This document shows positions 1 to 10,399 of a stretch of DNA of 64,000 nucleotides, piece after piece. The notes under the pieces are model-generated. The model saw nothing but the letters and a program-made list of their open reading frames with translations, was not told the origin of the DNA and made no database searches. The position numbers and the translations under genes were made by a program. The DNA comes from Archangium gephyra (lineage in GTDB: Bacteria; Myxococcota; Myxococcia; Myxococcales; Myxococcaceae), in the NCBI GenBank assembly GCA_003243425.1, contig QFQP01000003.1, forward strand, positions 248,001 to 312,000, written 5' to 3'. Positions within the stretch are counted from its first letter, which is position 1, and every line of letters starts with the position of its first letter.

Positions 1-32
1 GCCGCATCGCCGTGGCGCAGCGCGGCGCCTGA
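1..32 (+). CDS. possible 3' tail of a CDS entering from upstream (partial)
   Basis: One plus-strand frame reads nine codons (RIAVAQRGA) and stops with TGA at 30-32, just before the stop codon of the convergent gene at 34. The tight convergent spacing fits a real gene end, but nine codons cannot be identified and an open frame this short occurs readily by chance. Confidence 0.25.
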   Translation, partial: RIAVAQRGA

Positions 33-33
33 G

Positions 34-420
34 TCACACGCGCGCGTCGAACAGGTCGAGCAACGACCTGCCCAACCGTTCGTGGACCACGCGCGAAACG
101 AGCGGAACCATCGACTGCTGCGCCGCGCCACCCCACGCCTCGCGACGCGGCAAGGGGCGTTCACTCCGCAGATACGCCGCGTAGGGCCGTTCGCCTTCGC
201 GAAGCAGCATTCCAGCCAGATCGTCGAGCACGTCTTCCGAAGCGTCGTCTGCGAGACCACCCACGATGAGGGCATCGACCAGCTCGGTGCGCAGATCGAT
301 CACTGCGGCGCCGACCTCCGCGAGCACCTCATCGTCGAGCCTGGCGAGGCGCGCTTCGAGCACCGAGTCACTCGGAGCGTCCGTCAACAGCGACCAGACC
401 GCGGCGTGAGCGAACGACAT
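34..420 (-). CDS. conserved-looking hypothetical protein, 128 aa
   Basis: I do not recognise a family. The protein is acidic and mostly helical, begins MSFAHAAVWSLL, and has no signal peptide, membrane segment or metal-binding cluster. Its ATG lies only 2 bases after the holB stop, so it is probably co-transcribed and translated with holB. Codon use (GC-rich third positions) matches its neighbours, which supports coding. The plus-strand ORF opposite it is a shadow: its translation is Arg/His-rich. Confidence 0.6.
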   Translation of the reverse strand: MSFAHAAVWSLLTDAPSDSVLEARLARLDDEVLAEVGAAVIDLRTELVDALIVGGLADDASEDVLDDLAGMLLREGERPYAAYLRSERPLPRREAWGGAAQQSMVPLVSRVVHERLGRSLLDLFDARV

Positions 421-422
421 CT

Positions 423-1454
423 TCAGGCCAGGAAGAACTCGATGAACATGCGCTCGAGCTGGAGCCTCGTCGACCCATTGCGCTGGGTGATGGCGTTCTT
501 CGCTTCATCGATGAGCTGCGTGCGGCGCTGAACCCGTGCCGGCGAAATACGCGCGGCGGCGGTCGCGGCGAGTTCCTTCAAGTCTGCGTTCACCAGCGCG
601 TCACTGCCGACCTGCGTGAGCGCCACGTCGCGCAGCCACACCTGCAGCACTTCGAGCGAAGTCTCCGCCGTCGCGCGCTCGTCGGACCACTGTTCAGCCA
701 GCGTGAGCCAGCCGCTCGCGTCCTGCGGCACCAGCTTCTCGAACGACTCGATGATGTCTTTGCGTGCCTCGAGCGTCTTCGGGTCGAGCGACAGCGCGCG
801 CGCCATGCTGCCCGACGCCATCGCGGCGATCTGATTGGCCAGCGCGTCTTCCATGCCCTTCTTCGCGGACGCCTTCACCTTCGCGGCGATGAGCTCGGTC
901 GGCAGCGGGCCGAAGTTCGCCTTCGCGCAGCGGCTGCGAATGGTCGGCAGCAACTTGTCGGGAGCCGAAGAGATGAGGATCAGCACCGTGTCCTTCGGCG
1001 GCTCCTCGAGCGTCTTCAGCAGTGCGTTCTGCGCGTTCTGGTTCATCGCGTGCGCGGTGACGAGCAACGCGACCTTGTACTTCGACTCCAGCGCGCGGAA
1101 CGCGAGGCGCTCCTGCAGCTTGCGGATCTGCTCGATGCGGATGTCGCGCGATGGCGTGTTGGTGAAGTCACTGCGACCTGCGATGCCGCGCTCGACCTGC
1201 TCGGCTTCAGGCATCAGCCAGGTGACGTCGGGGTGATTGCGGTTCATCACCCGCTTGCACGCAGCGCAGTGGCCGCAGCCTTCGAAGGGCTTCTCGGGGC
1301 ACACCAGCGCCTGGGCGAGCGAAGCAGCGGTCAGTTCTTTTCCGACTCCATCGGGGCCCTGAAAGAGCCACGCGTGATGAACCTGCTGTTTGGCCAACGC
1401 TGAACGCAGCGCTTCGACGGCCCGCGGTTGTCCCTGAACGTCTTCGAGCGACAC
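423..1454 (-). CDS. holB: DNA polymerase III, delta' subunit (clamp-loader component)
   Basis: This 343-aa AAA+ protein matches the usual size of bacterial delta' subunits, which act with gamma/tau and delta to load the beta clamp on primed DNA. A P-loop-like segment (GPDGVGKE, about residues 33-40) is followed by the Cys-rich zinc module of clamp loaders (CPEKPFEGCGHCAACKR, near 52-68). Downstream come the NALLKTLEEPP segment and an SRC arginine-finger motif (TIRSRC), all typical of HolB/DnaX. The start is a GTG (SLEDVQGQPRAVE follows), which places the N terminus where family members begin. It is the first gene of a short operon with the 128-aa gene. Confidence 0.92.
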   Translation of the reverse strand: MSLEDVQGQPRAVEALRSALAKQQVHHAWLFQGPDGVGKELTAASLAQALVCPEKPFEGCGHCAACKRVMNRNHPDVTWLMPEAEQVERGIAGRSDFTNTPSRDIRIEQIRKLQERLAFRALESKYKVALLVTAHAMNQNAQNALLKTLEEPPKDTVLILISSAPDKLLPTIRSRCAKANFGPLPTELIAAKVKASAKKGMEDALANQIAAMASGSMARALSLDPKTLEARKDIIESFEKLVPQDASGWLTLAEQWSDERATAETSLEVLQVWLRDVALTQVGSDALVNADLKELAATAAARISPARVQRRTQLIDEAKNAITQRNGSTRLQLERMFIEFFLA

Positions 1455-1483
1455 GCGCGTCGACCTAGCAGAGACTCGGCGTC

Positions 1484-2335
1484 ATGGATCACACCGGTTC
1501 GAGCTTTCTGACGTGCGCGGTGGCAGGCCCCGGCTTCATCTACTTTGCGAAGGAACTCGACGTGCTGGTGCGGCGAGGCACGCCGAACTCCGCGTTCTTC
1601 GTGTTCAAAGAGAAGGACACCGAAGCGCCGTTCCGCAAGTACGACGAGAACGTGCACTGGCCGGCGATCTCCATGGCCACCATCAAGCCGGAAGGTGGGC
1701 AGCGCGTGGTGGTGGCCATCGGGCACAACGGCGACTTCTGGGAGCTGAGTCCATCGACCACGGTCGAGACGCTCGGGAAGATCGCAACGAAGCACGTGCT
1801 CCGTCGCGTGGCGGGCATCGGAGATCGTCTGTTCGCCTGCGGAATGAACCGCGTGGTGCTCGAGCGCACAGGGGTCGGGCAGTGGGCCGAGAGCGGGCCG
1901 GTGGTCGACGCACCTGGCGTCGTCGGCTTCGAAGCCATTGGCGGGTTCGGCGTCGACGAGCTCTACGCAGCGGGTTGGAACGGTGAGCTGTGGTGGCGCG
2001 ACGCCGGAACGTGGAAGCGGGTCGAGAGCGGCACGACCGTGAACTTGAAGTCGCTGACCTGCGCTGACGGCCTGGTCTACGCGGTCGGTGACGACGGCGT
2101 GTTGCTCAAGGGCCGACGTGACCGTTTCGAACGCGTCGAGTCGGGAACCACCGACGACCTGCGTGACGTCGCGGTGTTCGAAGGCAAGGTGCACGTGATG
2201 TCGGCGACCCGGGTCGGTGACTTCGAGGGCGAGAACCTTCTGCGCCTGGTGAGCACGGCTGACGGGCTCGTGTTGCTCGCTCGCAAGCAGCTCTACGTGC
2301 GCCGTGACGGGAGCTTCCTGCCGATCGCGCAGTGA
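1484..2335 (+). CDS. beta-propeller-like hypothetical protein, 283 aa
   Basis: There is no signal peptide. Repeated strands of the type 'AVGDDGVLLKG', 'AAGWNGELWWRD' and 'AIGHNGDFWEL' recur roughly every 40 residues, as in YCF48-like or Kelch-type propellers, so a propeller fold is likely. No catalytic motif is visible. It is divergent from holB with only 29 bases between starts. Its 3' end overlaps the convergent TIGR02757-like gene by 43 bases. Specific function is unknown; it is probably a cytoplasmic interaction protein. Confidence 0.7.
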   Translation: MDHTGSSFLTCAVAGPGFIYFAKELDVLVRRGTPNSAFFVFKEKDTEAPFRKYDENVHWPAISMATIKPEGGQRVVVAIGHNGDFWELSPSTTVETLGKIATKHVLRRVAGIGDRLFACGMNRVVLERTGVGQWAESGPVVDAPGVVGFEAIGGFGVDELYAAGWNGELWWRDAGTWKRVESGTTVNLKSLTCADGLVYAVGDDGVLLKGRRDRFERVESGTTDDLRDVAVFEGKVHVMSATRVGDFEGENLLRLVSTADGLVLLARKQLYVRRDGSFLPIAQ

Positions 2336-3168
2336 CCCCGCAGCGAACACTTCACGCAGTTCTCTTTGACCGGCTTTGCGGGGCACGCGCCGCTCATGCC
2401 GTAGTGACAGAGCGCGAAGTCGTACCGGACCGGATCGTTCGCATCGAGCTTGCGCAGCGACGCGGTGACTTCTTCGGCGGTCGCCCAGCCGATGGTGGTG
2501 CGCCTGGTGAGACCCAGCCAACCCGAGATCCGCATCACGTGCGTATCGAGCGGGATCACGAGCTCCGACGGCTTCACCTTCTTCCAGATGCCGAAGTCGA
2601 TGTCGTCGGGGCCGCGCACCATCCACCGCAGGTAGAGATTCAGTCGCTTCGCCGCGCCGGCTTCCGCGAAGGGCAGCAGGTGCGCGAGACCGCGCAGCGG
2701 GCCCAGCTTGCGAACGATCTCCTTTTCCGGCGCGGCGGCGCGAATTCCGTGCGCGAACTTCGCCAGCGTCGTCTGCCAACTGGCCGTTCGCCCCGCGAGG
2801 AACGCGTTCTCGAGGGAACCGTGCGCGTTCAACTGCGCGCCCATGCCCATGAGCAACACCGCCACGTCACTCGGCAGATTGAAGCGGTACACGAAGCCGT
2901 TCAGCAATTCGCGCGCATCAGCCACCGTGAGCGCTGCCATCGCCTTCGCAGGTGAAGGACCGAGGCCGTCGAGGATCGACGCGATCTTCGGCTTGAAGAA
3001 CGACGCACGGCCGTACGCCAGCGACGCCGACAACAACGCCACGGTCTCGACGTCACGCGGATCTCGGTACCGATGCGGGAACTCCACGGGGTCGGCACGA
3101 ACGCGATCGATCCACGCTCGTGACTCGACGAACGCATCGAGCAGCAGCTTGAGCGTCTCGGGCTTCAC
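2293..3168 (-). CDS. TIGR02757 family protein
   Basis: This 291-aa soluble protein resembles the uncharacterised TIGR02757 family found in several bacterial phyla. Recognisable pieces are 'VALLSASLAYGRA' near residue 40, 'RLNLYLRWMVR' and 'LVIPLDTHVMRISGWLGL' in the middle, and a Cys-rich end (CVKCSLRGHC) that could bind metal. The order of these pieces recalls HhH/endonuclease III-type folds (an 'LDTHV' helix followed by C-terminal Cys), which is an inference. The GTG start at 3168 puts MKPETLKLLLD at the N terminus, 11 bases after the Rieske stop. The longer in-frame extension only mirrors the Rieske gene. Confidence 0.75.
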   Translation of the reverse strand: MKPETLKLLLDAFVESRAWIDRVRADPVEFPHRYRDPRDVETVALLSASLAYGRASFFKPKIASILDGLGPSPAKAMAALTVADARELLNGFVYRFNLPSDVAVLLMGMGAQLNAHGSLENAFLAGRTASWQTTLAKFAHGIRAAAPEKEIVRKLGPLRGLAHLLPFAEAGAAKRLNLYLRWMVRGPDDIDFGIWKKVKPSELVIPLDTHVMRISGWLGLTRRTTIGWATAEEVTASLRKLDANDPVRYDFALCHYGMSGACPAKPVKENCVKCSLRGHCAIGRKLPSRRT

Positions 3169-3179
3169 GAGCGCGCGAC

Positions 3180-3506
3180 TTACTCGGTCGGGAAGTCGAG
3201 CACTGCCAGTTGACCGTCGGTGACCTCGGTCTTGTAGGCAGGTTGATCGTCGGCCACGCCGGGCGAGGTGACGTTCTTCCCGCTGTCGAGATCGAAACCG
3301 ACCTCGTGACACGGGCAGACCACGGTGTTCGCCTCGAGCCGGCCGCCCGAGAGCAGGCAGCCCGCGTGATTGCACCAATCGTCGAGCGCTTTGATGCGGC
3401 CACCGACACACGCCACGAGCACGTTGCGCTTCCCCACCGCGTAGCCGCGCATTTCGCCTTCTTGAAGGTCGGCCGCGCCCAGTCTGATCTTCTTCACATC
3501 TGTCAC
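3180..3506 (-). CDS. Rieske [2Fe-2S] ferredoxin-type protein
   Basis: This 108-aa protein has both Rieske cluster boxes: C-N-H (WCNHAGC) near residue 45 and C-P-C-H (VCPCHEVGFD) near residue 64, which supply the two Cys and two His ligands. There is no transmembrane anchor and no large catalytic domain, so it is a stand-alone electron carrier of the NirD / dioxygenase-ferredoxin type. The start is a GTG. It is divergent from polX by 41 bases and probably co-transcribed with the TIGR02757-like gene downstream. Its redox partner is not evident here. Confidence 0.88.
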   Translation of the reverse strand: MTDVKKIRLGAADLQEGEMRGYAVGKRNVLVACVGGRIKALDDWCNHAGCLLSGGRLEANTVVCPCHEVGFDLDSGKNVTSPGVADDQPAYKTEVTDGQLAVLDFPTE

Positions 3507-3547
3507 GACGGCTGCACCTACCTCAATTCCGACGCTATGAGAGCGGC

Positions 3548-5338
3548 ATGAAGCCCGTCGACAAGAGCACCGTGGTTCGCGCGCTGACGGAGATGAGCCA
3601 GTACCTCCAGCTCAAGGGCGAGAACTCGTTCAAGACCCGCGCGTACGACATCGCAGCCGAACGCATTCAGGGCACGACCGAGGACCTCGCGGCGCTGGCG
3701 GCGGCTGGCAAGCTCACCTCGCTGCCCGGTATCGGCGAGAGCATCGCCACCAAGATCGCCGACCTCGTGACCACGGGAAAGATGACGGCGCTCGAAGACA
3801 TCAAGGCGCAGTACCCGCCGCGAATTCTCGAGTTGCTCACCGTTCAAGATCTCGGGCCCAAGAAGGCCAAAGCGCTCTTCGAGTCGCTGGGCGTCGGTTC
3901 ACTCGACGAGCTGGAAGCGGCCTGCCGCGACAACCGCGTTCGGGACCTGAAGGGCTTCGGCCAGAAGACGCAGGAAAAGCTGCTCGCCGGCCTCGAGCTC
4001 GCGCGTCGCAGCATGGCCGCGGGCGGTCGCAAACGTCTGGGTGACGTAATGCCGCAGGCCGAAGCGCTGCTCGACTTCATCAAGCGCGCGCCGGGCGTGA
4101 AGCGCGCGAGCCTCGGTGGGTCGGTGCGCCGCATGAAAGAGACGGTCGCCGACGTCGATCTCATCGCGTCTGCCGAAGAGCCCGCGCCGGTGTTCGCGCA
4201 TTTCCTCACCTTTCTGCAGATCTCCGAAGTCATCGGCTCGGGCGAGTCGAAGACGTCGATTCGCCTGAAAGAGACGGACCTGCAGGTCGACCTGCGCGTG
4301 CTGCCCGACGAAGACTTCGCGTCTGCGCTGCACCACTTCACCGGCAGCAAGGGTCACCACATTCGTCTGCGCGGCATGGCGCTCGAGAAGAACCTCACCA
4401 TCTCCGAGTGGGGCGTCTTCCGCATGGCCGAAGACGCAGACGCGCCGAAGAAGGGCACCGCGAAGCACGAAGGCGCGCAGGAGAAGCTGCGCATTCGCGA
4501 AGAGAAGGACCTCTACGCGTTGCTCGGCATGCAGTACGTGCCGCCAGAGCTCCGCGAAGACGCCGGCGAAATCGAAGCCGCGCTCGCCCACGCGCTCCCG
4601 ACCGACCTCGTCAGCGCCGAAGACCTGCAGGGCAACGTGCACTCGCACTCCACGTGGAGCGACGGCCGCAACTCCCTGGAAGAGATGGTGCTCGCGGCGA
4701 AGGCGATGGGCTTCAAGTACTTCACCGTCACCGAGCACTCGCAGACCAGCAACTACGCGGGTGGTCTGAAGATCGACGACTTGAAGCGGCAGTGGGACGA
4801 GATCGACGCGCTTCAAGAGAAGGTGAAGGGCATCACGCTGCTCAAAGGCATCGAGAGCGACATTCTCGAAGACGGCTCACTCGACTACCCGGATTCCGTG
4901 CTCGAGCAGTTGGACGTGGTGATCGGCTCGATTCACCAGCGCTACTCACAGGACGAGGACGCGATGACGAAGCGTGTGCTCAACGCCTTCGACAACCCAC
5001 ATCTGCACATCTGGGGGCACCCCACCGGACGCCTGCTGCTCAAGCGCGATGCAGCGCCCATGCGCATGGACGAGATCCTCGACAAGGCGGCGAAGAAGGG
5101 GATCGTCATCGAGGTGAATGGCTGCCCCGAACGCATGGATCTGAAATCCGAGCATGTGCGCATGGCACTCCAACGCGGGCTCAAGTTGAGCCTGAGCACC
5201 GACGCGCACTCCGTCGACGAGCTGAGGAGCCACGTGCCCTGGGCACTCGCTTCGGCCCGTCGTGGCTGGGCCCGGAAATCCGACGTCATCAACGCGGGTG
5301 ACTTGAAGGCGTTTCGGGCTGCAATCACCCGCCGTTAG
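3548..5338 (+). CDS. polX: PolX: DNA polymerase beta family protein with PHP domain
   Basis: The 596-aa length and order are those of bacterial PolX. A helix-hairpin-helix 8-kDa-like region and fingers (residues 1-150, 'LPGIGESIATKI', 'DLGPKKAKALFE') come first. A palm follows with the nucleotidyltransferase signature (GGSVRRMKETVADVDLI, about 195-211) and the third acidic residue in 'LQVDLRV'. The C-terminal PHP phosphoesterase starts near residue 360 (GNVHSHSTWSDG, TEHSQ, KGIESDI, HIWGHPTGRLL, STDAHS), with its metal-binding His/Asp/Glu residues present. The family does gap-filling synthesis with 3'-5' exonuclease and AP-endonuclease activity in base-excision repair. Confidence 0.94.
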   Translation: MKPVDKSTVVRALTEMSQYLQLKGENSFKTRAYDIAAERIQGTTEDLAALAAAGKLTSLPGIGESIATKIADLVTTGKMTALEDIKAQYPPRILELLTVQDLGPKKAKALFESLGVGSLDELEAACRDNRVRDLKGFGQKTQEKLLAGLELARRSMAAGGRKRLGDVMPQAEALLDFIKRAPGVKRASLGGSVRRMKETVADVDLIASAEEPAPVFAHFLTFLQISEVIGSGESKTSIRLKETDLQVDLRVLPDEDFASALHHFTGSKGHHIRLRGMALEKNLTISEWGVFRMAEDADAPKKGTAKHEGAQEKLRIREEKDLYALLGMQYVPPELREDAGEIEAALAHALPTDLVSAEDLQGNVHSHSTWSDGRNSLEEMVLAAKAMGFKYFTVTEHSQTSNYAGGLKIDDLKRQWDEIDALQEKVKGITLLKGIESDILEDGSLDYPDSVLEQLDVVIGSIHQRYSQDEDAMTKRVLNAFDNPHLHIWGHPTGRLLLKRDAAPMRMDEILDKAAKKGIVIEVNGCPERMDLKSEHVRMALQRGLKLSLSTDAHSVDELRSHVPWALASARRGWARKSDVINAGDLKAFRAAITRR

Positions 5339-5358
5339 TCTCTACAGTTGAGCGACCG

Positions 5359-7154
<1,796 letters not shown>

Positions 7155-7158
<4 letters not shown>

Positions 7159-7871
7159 CGCAGGCAGCTCCACGCTGGTTGCCGCGCACCGCCGCGGCCG
7201 AAGCGCTCACCATGTGGGCGATCTGCTTTCTGGCGGTGTTGATCTCATTCGCCCTCTACCGGCCCGCCGGGAAGATCGCGGCCACGGTCGGGTTCCTCTA
7301 CCTGCCGCTCATCGCTGGCCGGGCACGCGGTGAAGACTGGGCCGAGTTCGGGCTCTCGACGCGCCGGCTGGGCGCCGACATCAAGCAGTTCCTCGCGGTC
7401 GCCGCCGTCGTGTTCCCGCTCTTCATCGGCGGGTACGTGGCGTTCACCTGGTACTGGCCACAGTTGCCCGCCGACCTCGCGCGCCTGCTCACGCCGTACA
7501 CCGGCGCCCCGCGCTTCGAGTTTCGTCTGCCTGATCGCTTCACGGAGTGGCTGATCGACGATCTCTTCGTGGTGGCCGTGCCTGAAGAGCTCTTCTACCG
7601 GGGCTACATTCAGACGCGGCTGCGCGACGCGTGGCCACAGGGCCGGCTGTTCTTCGGCGCGCGCCTGGGGCCTGCGTTCTGGCTCACCGCGGTCCTCTTC
7701 GCGGTCGGGCACCTCGCCATCTTCGAAGTGTGGCGACTGGCCGTGTTCTTCCCTGCGCTGCTCTTCGGGTGGATGCGCGAACGAAGCAACTCCATCGTCG
7801 GGCCCGCGCTGATGCACGCCGCCTCGAACCTGCTGATCAAGGTGCTCGACGCGAGCTTCTTCGCGCGCTGA
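7155..7871 (+). CDS. CPBP-family glutamic-type intramembrane protease (possible myxosortase)
   Basis: This 238-aa multi-pass membrane protein carries the CPBP/CAAX-protease motifs: EELFYRGY (EExxxR, about residues 143-150), a His in FAVGHL (about 184) and HAASN near the C terminus (about 220). The family cleaves substrates inside the membrane; in myxobacteria some members are myxosortases that process MYXO-CTERM tails. Two such tails are encoded at 38.6-39.6 kb in this window, so a sorting role is plausible but unproven. The start overlaps the kinase stop by 4 bases. The gene abuts the convergent gene at 7872 with no spacing. Confidence 0.85.
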
Positions 7872-8669
7872 TCAACGAATGGTGACACTCAACCGGCGAT
7901 CGACCGCGAGCGTCGCGCCGTCAGGCAACGCCACCCAGCCGTCGCCCGGCTCGACGCCAGAGGCCACCACGACCGAACGAAGCCGACGGTGGTCACGCAC
8001 CGCGGTCTCGCCTTCCTTCAGCTCGTGCCGTTCACACTCGGAGCGCCCTTCGAGCAGCGTGTACGACAACCGCGCGCCACCGCGGCTGGTGGCGACGATG
8101 AGCCGGCCGTTGCTGGCCACGAGCGAGAACGCGGGGCGTGCGCTGACGCCGACCGACGCCGAGACCTGCTCGATGGCCTTCGCCGCCGCCGCCAGCTTCG
8201 TGGCCGCCGTGTCGGGATCGAGCTGCGAATCTTCGATGCGACCGATCTCCCGGAGGCCCGCGAGGAAGTGCGCGAAGGCGATCTCTTCCCACGTCGGCCC
8301 GCGCACCGCGCCCTGGAGAAACTCCGGCAGCTCTTCGCGCAGCCGTTCACGGATTGATTCCGATTTTTCCAGCCCACCCGCAGCGGCGAACAACCACTGG
8401 CGGAAGCGGAAGGGCTGGGTGCCGTTGTCGACGCCTTGACCCACGCCGAGCACGCGACTGGCGACCATCACCGCCTCTGATTCGGGCGCTTCCCACGCGT
8501 CGTCGAGCGGCACCCCGACGCCATAACTGCGCTGAACCACCTGCCCGTCCTGCCAGCCGCCCACGCCGACCACGGCTTTTGAATCGAGAGCGAAGCGCTG
8601 GCGCACCCGGTCGAGTTCGCACCGCAACAGGGCTGCGTCTGACGTGATGAGGGCGAGGACCTGCGACAT
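7872..8669 (-). CDS. class II glutamine amidotransferase-like protein, probably inactive
   Basis: The 265-aa protein resembles EgtC/YafJ-type Ntn-hydrolase glutamine amidotransferases in length and layout (an N-terminal strand, a mid helix 'LREELPEFLQG', and 'AFSLVASNGRLIVATSRGGARLSYT' split across the later strands). It starts MSQVLALITSD, lacking the Cys2 nucleophile that defines the family, so catalysis by the standard mechanism is unlikely. The ATG at 8669 is chosen because AAGGAG lies 8 bases upstream; the longer GTG start would place that ribosome site inside the gene. It is divergent from the Hsp70 operon across a palindrome. Family assignment is moderate. Confidence 0.65.
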   Translation of the reverse strand: MSQVLALITSDAALLRCELDRVRQRFALDSKAVVGVGGWQDGQVVQRSYGVGVPLDDAWEAPESEAVMVASRVLGVGQGVDNGTQPFRFRQWLFAAAGGLEKSESIRERLREELPEFLQGAVRGPTWEEIAFAHFLAGLREIGRIEDSQLDPDTAATKLAAAAKAIEQVSASVGVSARPAFSLVASNGRLIVATSRGGARLSYTLLEGRSECERHELKEGETAVRDHRRLRSVVVASGVEPGDGWVALPDGATLAVDRRLSVTIR

Positions 8670-8734
8670 CGGAACTGCTCCTTCCACGGCCAGTCAGTAA
8701 CGACTCGATCGTCTCAACACCGCCCGAAGAACGC

Positions 8735-8783
8735 CACTTCCCGTGTCGGGAAGTGCGCGCAGGTACCGGAAACACGGTATTTT
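8735..8783 (+). promoter_or_regulatory. perfect palindrome and promoter region upstream of the Hsp70 operon
   Basis: CACTTCCCG at 8735-8743 and CGGGAAGTG at 8747-8755 form a perfect 9-bp inverted repeat around TGT. A -10-like TATTTT lies at 8778-8783, seven bases before the Hsp70 ATG; no convincing -35 hexamer is visible. The palindrome covers the -35 zone and sits between divergent genes, so an operator for a dimeric regulator is likely. It does not resemble the CIRCE element. No regulator can be named. Confidence 0.55.
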
Positions 8784-8789
8784 GAACGC

Positions 8790-10385
8790 ATGGCAGACAT
8801 TGCAGTCGGCATCGACCTCGGCACTTCGTACTCGTGCGTCTCGGCCGTCATCGACGGCCAGCCGACAGTGATTCCGAATGAATGGGGCGAGCTCACCCAC
8901 GCCAGTTGCGTGTCGTTTCTCGAAGACGGCAGTGTGCTGGTGGGCAACGCGGCGAAGAAGAACATCATCACCAACGCCGAGAACACGGTGTACTCGGCCA
9001 AGCGCCTCATCGGCCGCTTCTTCTTTTCGGACGAAGTGAAGAAGGCCACCACGGTGATGCCGTACGCCATCGTCGAAGGCCCCAACAATTCGGTGCGAAT
9101 TCAGGCGCGCGGCCGCACCTACTCGCTGCCTGAAATCTCTGCGCTGGTGCTCAAGGAACTCAAGGCCATCGCCGAGACCTACCTGGGCCAGCCGGTGACC
9201 AAGGCGGTCGTCACCGTGCCCGCGTATTTCAACGACAACCAGCGACAGGCCACCAAAGACGCCGGGCGCATCGCCGGGCTCGACGTGCTGCGAATTCTCA
9301 ACGAGCCGACGTCTGCGGCGCTGGCCTACGGCTTCGGCAAAGACATGAACCAGCGCATCGCCGTGTACGACCTCGGCGGCGGCACCTTCGACGTCTCGAT
9401 TCTCGAGATCGGCAAGGACGTCTTCGAAGTGTTGTCGACGGCCGGTGACACCTACCTCGGCGGCGACGACTTCGACGATCGCATCATGAACTGGATGGCC
9501 GAGGACTTCCTCGCCAAACACCGGCTCGACCTTCGACAGAATCGCTTCTGTCTACAGATGCTCAAGGAAGCCGCCGAGCGCGCGAAGATCGAAGTCGGCC
9601 AGAACGGCGTGGCCGACATTCTGTGCCCCGGCATCTGCCAGGACGTGAACGGCAACATCATCGACCTGAAGATGCGCATCACCGCCGACCAGTTCAACCG
9701 CATGGTGATGGACCTGGTGCAGGGCACGTTCAAGGTGACCGACGAAGCGCTGCAGAGCGCGCGCATGACGGTCAATGACGTCGACGCGGTCATTCTGGTC
9801 GGTGGCCCCACGCGCCTGCCCATCATCCGCAACTCGGTGAAGCACTACTTCCAGAAGAACCCGCTCGAGGGCGTCGACCCTGATCAGGTCGTCTCGCTGG
9901 GCGCCGCGCTGCAGTCCCACGCGCTGCTCGACAAGGCCACCGAGACCTTCCTCGTCGACGTCACGCCGCTCGCGCTGCGCATCGGCACGGTCGGTGGGTA
10001 CACCGAGAAGATCATCGACAAGAACACCCCGATTCCGATCGAGAAGTCCAAGAGCTTCACCACCAGCCGCGACGGCCAGGACAAGGTGAAGATCCGCGTG
10101 TACCAGGGTGAATCGAACCGCGCCGACGAGTGCGAGTTGCTGGGTGAGTTCGAGTTCGCCGGTTTCCGCGTCGGGTACCGCGGCGAAGTGAAGATCGACG
10201 TGACCTTCGAGATCGACTCGAACGGCATCGTGAACGTGCACGCGGCCGATCAAGAGACCGGGCAGCGCACGTCGACCACCATCAGCCTGTCGTCGGGTCT
10301 GTCAGAAGGCGACATTCAGAACTCCATCAACGCGAACAGGCAGGTGCAGCTGGCGAACCACCGCGACCTGCCCGCCGCGCGATAG
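8790..10385 (+). CDS. Hsp70/DnaK-family chaperone without the C-terminal lid
   Basis: The 531-aa protein has the full Hsp70 ATPase domain: GIDLGTSYSCV at the N terminus, the AVVTVPAYFND segment, ILNEPTSAALAYGFG, DLGGGTFDVSIL and VGGPTRLP. A substrate-binding beta domain follows (about 380-510, 'LALRIGTVGG...NTPIP'). It ends at 'NSINANRQVQLANHRDLPAAR', about 100 residues short of housekeeping DnaK, so the helical lid is essentially absent. It is therefore a paralogue, like the DnaK homologues (SglK/StkA) known to influence motility and exopolysaccharide in Myxococcus. The J-protein and CvpA-like genes follow at once, suggesting a dedicated chaperone module. Confidence 0.93.
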   Translation: MADIAVGIDLGTSYSCVSAVIDGQPTVIPNEWGELTHASCVSFLEDGSVLVGNAAKKNIITNAENTVYSAKRLIGRFFFSDEVKKATTVMPYAIVEGPNNSVRIQARGRTYSLPEISALVLKELKAIAETYLGQPVTKAVVTVPAYFNDNQRQATKDAGRIAGLDVLRILNEPTSAALAYGFGKDMNQRIAVYDLGGGTFDVSILEIGKDVFEVLSTAGDTYLGGDDFDDRIMNWMAEDFLAKHRLDLRQNRFCLQMLKEAAERAKIEVGQNGVADILCPGICQDVNGNIIDLKMRITADQFNRMVMDLVQGTFKVTDEALQSARMTVNDVDAVILVGGPTRLPIIRNSVKHYFQKNPLEGVDPDQVVSLGAALQSHALLDKATETFLVDVTPLALRIGTVGGYTEKIIDKNTPIPIEKSKSFTTSRDGQDKVKIRVYQGESNRADECELLGEFEFAGFRVGYRGEVKIDVTFEIDSNGIVNVHAADQETGQRTSTTISLSSGLSEGDIQNSINANRQVQLANHRDLPAAR

Positions 10386-10399
10386 GTTGAACGACGACG

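Noticed and set aside
1331..2779. 482-codon minus-strand frame spanning the propeller-like gene
   Set aside because: Composition is Arg/His-rich and it crosses three better-supported genes. Treated as a shadow.
8790..10385. Housekeeping dnaK
   Set aside because: The helical lid is missing, grpE and zinc-finger dnaJ are absent, and the partner J-protein is atypical.
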